A stretch of 64,000 nucleotides of DNA. Origin: Eucommia ulmoides. Its lineage: Eukaryota; Streptophyta; Magnoliopsida; Garryales; Eucommiaceae. The position numbers and the translations under genes were made by a program. Shown piece by piece: positions 59,437 through 64,000 of the stretch (within the stretch, counting starts at the first letter, position 1; each line of letters opens with the position of its first letter). The stretch lies in NCBI GenBank assembly GCA_016647705.1, contig CM028329.1, forward strand, positions 62,761,231-62,825,230, given 5' to 3'. The notes beneath the pieces are model-generated. The model searched no databases, had not been told where the DNA came from, and saw nothing but the letters and a program-made list of their open reading frames with translations.

Positions 59437-60090
59437 GTGAATGTTCACTGTAAATTTCATATCCTGAATCTATATTTGCTCAGTATGTTCATTGTACATT
59501 TCACATTCTGAATCTGTGTATGTTTAGTAAATGTTCACTACATTTTTTTTTAATAAGCAAAGATTATATATATAAGTAGAAATGTCTCTCTTACTACACG
59601 ATAACGTGTTGCCGTGTAACTCACAAGACCCCACACTGACAAAATACAACGTTTATAAAAAAACCAAGAACCTGCGGTGAAGACAAAATTTCCCCTTCAG
59701 GCAATCATTTCGTGCCTACATCCTAGCACCAAACATTCCTTAGGCCCAAAATAAATACGTAAACTAAACAACCTACAAAGCTATAGACAATAGATATACT
59801 CCATATCTAACACTATAATAATACCAATAAAAAAGAACCAATGAACATACTCCTAGAGTACCATTGGTTTCTCTGAAGCACAATATTGTAGTCAAAACTG
59901 GAATATATACAATTCCAACATGTTCTGAAGTTGTTGGCGGAGTTTTAGGGCTCATAGATTACTCTCTGGATCACTGTGCATATCTAGCTCTCCTCTTGCC
60001 CTCTATACTCTAGATTTCATATCATGTTCACTTCATTAACTATATCCTGAATATGTTTCATATATACTTAGTGAACGTTCTCGTGGTTTT
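59437..60090. repeat. Short tandem units of about 45 bp, split by a LINE insertion
   Basis: Units starting gtgaatgttcac (59437), gtatgttcattg (59483) and gtaaatgttcac (59527) have period 44-46 bp. The third is interrupted at about 59543 and appears to resume near 60024 (atgttcacttca, then ctgaatatg). Confidence 0.6.
59543..60023 (-). mobile_element. L1-type LINE 3' fragment, minus strand
   Basis: The element begins on the + strand with a nine-base T run and aataagcaaaga, the complement of a plant L1 tail. Candidate 12 bp target-site duplications are atgttcactaca (59531-59542) and atgttcacttca (60024-60035), with one mismatch. Confidence 0.55.
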
Positions 60091-61006
60091 CTAAATATTT
60101 ATATATTGGTCGTACATATTTAACATTCACTTTCAAACTTTTTATGTATTATTAATTTAATTTCATAATTATTTAAGTATTTCATTAGTAATTTCAATAA
60201 TTTCCACCAACAATATACGCTTGTAAGATGCATAGAAAAACACTGAGAAAACCGTAATGAAATTTGAGACCTAATTGTTTCCTTCATATATATTCTTCTC
60301 TTCTTCTTCATTTTTTCATTCTTCTCCTTTCTTTCCATGGTGGTACCTTCTTGAGCTTTCCAAGGATTATTCAGATAGACATCAACTAACATATAGTTTA
60401 CTAGCCAATTCATCAGACTTAGAAAGCAAGTTTTACAAACTGGATTGTGGTGGGGGACATGCACGAATGTGTGTGTTTTGTTACACCTTTAGCTGCACAT
60501 TAAATTTCTTACTCTTATATATGGACTAGTGTTTTAGTTGTTTTTTTAATTGAATGTAACTAAAACGGAAAATTAACACACGCTCTAAAAAAATACGGAA
60601 CTAAATAGACTTTTAAAGAAAAGTACGAAAATATGTTTAAAAAAAATTAAAATAAAATCTAATAATAGATTAGAATGTGTAATTATCAGTTATCCATGTA
60701 AGCTGCTGCAACGTTGACGTGATTTGCAAATATGATAATTGATGCAGCATTCATCTTCTGCTTAGTTAATATGCATTAACCTAAACCATTGATCTTTGGT
60801 ACGTAGAATACAAGAAACACACATATATATCTTACATAAGTTTTTCGATATGTGTTTATTTGACAATGAAGGGACAACATACAAACAAACAGAAGCCCAG
60901 CACACGGATAAATACGATCCTGATGACAAGTTTTAGAAAATGAAGAATGCATGTACACACGAAATACCAAACCTATGATTCATGCATAGATCTGTTGTTA
61001 CTCAGA
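60091..61006. other. Intergenic region and MYB 3' flank
   Basis: AT-rich spacer; the right part (from about 60780) probably includes the 3' UTR of the minus-strand MYB gene. Short ORFs are not recognisable. Confidence 0.4.
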
Positions 61007-62527
61007 TTAGTTTTCCAAATGCTCGTCACTAATTGTAATTGTCTTGGGATCATGTTGCTTAAGAGAATTCCCAGAAGACATTATAGGAGCATCCCATCCG
61101 GCGGCAGCAAATGCAAAAGTCTGGGCAGAAGGAACGTCTAAATTAGTCATTGTCTGCTGTTGGCTGTTGAACACATCTTCATTGATCAGTGAATTCAAGA
61201 ATGAGGAGAATACATCGTCAGTGCAATAGTTGATATCATCATCGTCTTCTTCGTTCTGCTGCAAATTCACATTTGCCCCACAGCTCATAGTGATAGGACC
61301 CCTTTGGTGGTGATGATCATCATGGAGAAAGCTGAAATCCATTCCCTGATCATAATAGTAACTAGTACCATTTTCCTCGATATCCACTGTGTGATTCGGA
61401 GGAGGAGTAACAGTATTAGTGGGAGGATTTAAAAGGGTTGGAGCAGTATTCACTTTTGAATTAGAAGAGTTGATGTCGTCACTTAAGGGCTTGTGGGTTC
61501 TTGGATCTATTCCTTGGCTGATCAACTTCTTGCTAAGGTGAGTGTTCCAATAGTTCTTTATCTCGTTGTCTGTCCGCCCCGGAATTCTCCCAGCTATCAA
61601 CGACCACCTATATTATGTACATGATCACTTTATTAGTTAATTTATACGCAGTAATATACTCACACACACATTTATATAGTCGGAAGATTTGGGAAAAATA
61701 AAATAAAATTCATGTATGACAGCGAAATATATAGAATAGACATTATTTATTCCATTGGCATGGTTAGTGAACCCTAGGGCTTCAAGGAAACAATTTAAGG
61801 TAGCTTGAAAGCAGTAGTGTATATCTATTGAATCCCTAAATAGCGCAGATCAGAAAGAGAACACATAGTTTTGTGCTCATGTAGATAGACACGGATGATG
61901 TACGAAGAATGAAACCCTAGACCTACGTACGAGAAAAAGATTAACCTACACATGAAATAAAACCTAACAAAAAAAAGAACGTTCCATGAACTAAAAACCA
62001 GATTAAAAAGTGAATAGAAATACTAAATCTCCTATACTGTATTGGTTTTGAAGATGGGAATTAACTGTTTTTTTTTTTTTTTTTTTAAATGGTGGCATCA
62101 GAATGGAGAAGACTGGCAGATCGATAGAACCAAATTAAGAAAGAAATGCCATTTTTCATGGTGGTCCGAGCCGGGGAAAAGACCTGTTGCCGAGGAGGCG
62201 GTGGAGGCGGAGAATAAGATCTTCTTCGTCGGGGGCGATGTGGCCGCGTTTGACGGAAGGACGGAGGTAGTTCATCCAGCGGAGGCGGCAGCTCTTTCCG
62301 CAGCGGAGGAGCCCAGCCTTCTTAGGCAGTGTCCTCCACCTTCCTTCTCCTTCTTTTTTTATGTAGTTTGTCAATAGCTCGTCTTCCTCCGGCGTCCATG
62401 GCCCTCTCTTCAGCCCTAACTTGCTGCAACACGGCGTCACCTTGCTGCTGGCCGCAGACGCCGATGGACCAGACCGACCTCCAGTTCGTTGTACTGTGGA
62501 CGACGATGGTGCCGATGGATTTCTCAT
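61007..62527 (-). CDS. MYB5: R2R3-MYB transcription factor, MYB5 type
   Basis: Two minus-strand exons (62527-62184 and 61607-61007; 576 bp intron splitting an Arg codon in R3) encode 314 aa. A Ser-rich N-terminal extension ends in [15 protein letters not shown], matching the TPCC motif of MYB5 proteins. R2 spans about residues 40-90 ([11 protein letters not shown] ... CRLRWMNYL) and R3 about 93-141 ([17 protein letters not shown] ... IKNYWNTHL). The bHLH-interaction signature DLxxRxxxLxxxxxxLxxxR is intact in R3. The C-terminal block [15 protein letters not shown] is the conserved MYB5 motif. MYB5 factors work with bHLH and WD40 partners and control proanthocyanidin, seed-coat mucilage and trichome genes. 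It is longer than Arabidopsis MYB5 (249 aa), mainly in the N-terminus and the Asn/His-rich middle. Confidence 0.93.
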
Positions 62528-62690
62528 TTTTCCCTCCTCGACCGAACTCTGAAGATTTTGTGTTTTCTTAGCTGGGAGGGTTACTTTGAGCTGAGCCTGT
62601 CTATCTATACAATACAGGCAGACAGAGGGCTTGATTGTGTTTCAGAGGAAGTAAGCCTCACGCTCCCATAGGTACGTGGAATTTACGCGG

Positions 62691-62698
62691 TATATATA
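62691..62698 (-). promoter_or_regulatory. Candidate TATA box of MYB5
   Basis: TATATATA lies about 165 bp upstream of the start codon, placing the likely transcription start near 62660. Confidence 0.5.
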
Positions 62699-64000
62699 GA
62701 CGAAGGTTTTATATCATAGACAACCCCTTTCATATTGTAAATTGCCAGACAGACCCCTACCACTTTAACAAAGCCACCAAAACATCTTGACAAATTGGTC
62801 TCGATGGCTTAATTTTTAAGTTTCAATTTTTGTCCCACAAAGAACTCCCAAATATATATATATTTTAAATAAAACACATTTTACTTTTTAATTCTCATTT
62901 TATTTTTATCTATTATCTATTCTAAGTAAAAGTGAAAAGAGAGAGAATATTTTAATGAGGTTAGAGAATAATTCTTTCAAACTTCTTTTTGGTGATTTTT
63001 TAAATATTTTATTTTTATATATCAAATAATGAGTGACTCCACTCAATTTTGTCTCTTTTTTGTTTTAATTAATTTATGGGGCAGTGATCGAACACTCCCT
63101 TTTTTAGGCTTTAATTACCGATTAAACCTATTTGTTTTATTTTGCACCGTTCACTACTTTTAGAGACTCGCAGACTAATTTACCCCTCAATAATGAGCGG
63201 TTACATTCTTTATACTACTTTCAGTTTTTATTACTCCTAAAATTGTAAAAACAAATATGGTAACTTTCAATCAAAATTTTGAACATGAAACTTGCGATTT
63301 TACTTGAACCTACTGTTGAAAAATTAATTTATTTGCACAATAATCATTGGGAGATCGTTCTCTTTAAAATGAGATATTAATCATGTTTTTGGAGGTGTGA
63401 ATCGTATTTCATGTAAATATTACACATAACATTTTATAGTTCGTGTGGTACCAATGTTGAATATAACATTCAATGATTGATATTAATATTTTTTGGGGAG
63501 TACTAAATTGAGATGCATGTGGTTGTTATATATAACATTAGCATCACTACATTCTGAGTTTTCTTGTGAATGTTGAATATAACATCTAATGTAATAGAAA
63601 ATAACATTAATTAATGTTGATAACAAAAAAAATTATATGTGTGTTGAATGTAACATGATTTACTGATAAAGGTGATTTGATGTTAAATGTAACACGTGAA
63701 AATTAAAAATTCTAGAAATACCATATTGAATGTAAAATGAAAGTGAAAACTGAAACTAATGAAAATCGTGAATTTGATATCGTTTTGTAGATCTTATTTA
63801 GATGAATCTGAATATATAATTAGATTGTGAAAAAATGTGTACAACAATAGTTATTTTGAATTTAATAATCTGACTTTGTTGAATATGAAAACTTTCAATC
63901 CCTATAAACTTGCGAAGGATAAATCAGTAATCTGACAATCAGAATTTTTTGAATCTGGAATCAAATGGTTCGTGAAAACTTCTAGATGAGAGTTCTCGGT
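62699..64000. other. MYB5 upstream intergenic region
   Basis: AT-rich sequence. From about 63420 to 63720 short variants of gttgaatataacatt recur irregularly (for example at 63459, 63570 and 63642), suggesting a decayed simple repeat. No gene or RNA found. Confidence 0.45.

Noticed and set aside
17227..62527. A biosynthetic gene cluster linking F6'H, the O-methyltransferase and MYB5
   Set aside because: The genes are 15-30 kb apart with unrelated housekeeping genes between, and the methyltransferase appears plastid-targeted, so there is no evidence of a shared pathway.
1..64000. CRISPR arrays, bacterial operons, ribosome-binding sites
   Set aside because: The window is plant nuclear DNA; its short tandem repeats lack the regular repeat-spacer pattern.

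Overview
The window is nuclear DNA of a flowering plant, most likely a eudicot. Its genes are split by GT..AG introns, intergenic DNA is AT-rich, and it is crowded with plant repeat families (Ty1/copia, TRIMs, RTE and L1 LINEs, an Au-type SINE, MITEs). The encoded proteins match plant families closely. I cannot name the species from sequence alone. Exon joins were worked out by hand from splice sites and reading-frame continuity, and in every complete gene the exons sum to a whole number of codons.

Layout, left to right. 0-2 kb: 3' half of a decayed copia element ending in a 144 bp LTR. 2.4-3.35 kb (-): first two coding exons of a DDX3/Ded1-type DEAD-box helicase, whose remaining exons are not in the window. 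4.3-4.6 kb (-): RNase H-like retroelement fragment. 5.7-12.6 kb (+): complete 11-exon PP2A catalytic subunit gene, with a degenerate tandem copy of exon 4. 13.2-15.0 kb: RTE-type LINE ending against a tRNA-Gly(TCC) sequence. 15.5-16.7 kb (+): feruloyl-CoA 6'-hydroxylase (coumarin pathway). 17.2-21.5 kb (-): GPI-anchored GH17/X8 beta-1,3-glucanase. 23.6-27.4 kb (-): SR splicing factor of the SCL30A/SCL33 type. 30.6-32.9 kb (+): IQM-family calmodulin-binding protein. 33.3-34.3 kb: 119 bp triplication followed by a tandem TRIM array. 35.6-41.45 kb (-): DRM2-type de novo DNA methyltransferase. 41.9-43.0 kb: two MITE-like elements. 46.8-47.6 kb (+): predicted plastid O-methyltransferase. 48.2-49.9 kb (+): type II membrane protein resembling O-fucosyltransferases. 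50.4-60 kb: nested copia, TRIM and LINE remnants including a segmental duplication. 61.0-62.5 kb (-): R2R3-MYB of the MYB5 type.

The genes do not form a cluster or pathway. They are independent housekeeping genes (PP2A, SR protein, helicase, DNA methyltransferase) mixed with specialised-metabolism genes (F6'H, MYB5). The strongest unexplained structure is a satellite-like repeat of about 100 bp. It fills an intron of the glucanase gene as a four-monomer higher-order array (A-B-C-D, three rounds), and recurs in the opposite orientation in an intron of the neighbouring SR-protein gene. Both arrays have an inverted copy at one end, and the second was later split by a SINE with a clear target-site duplication. 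Other points of note are the PP2A exon duplication, a DRM gene whose first coding exon is only the ATG, a tandem TRIM with a palindromic end, and a locus where one duplicated segment is the empty site for a copia insertion in the other.
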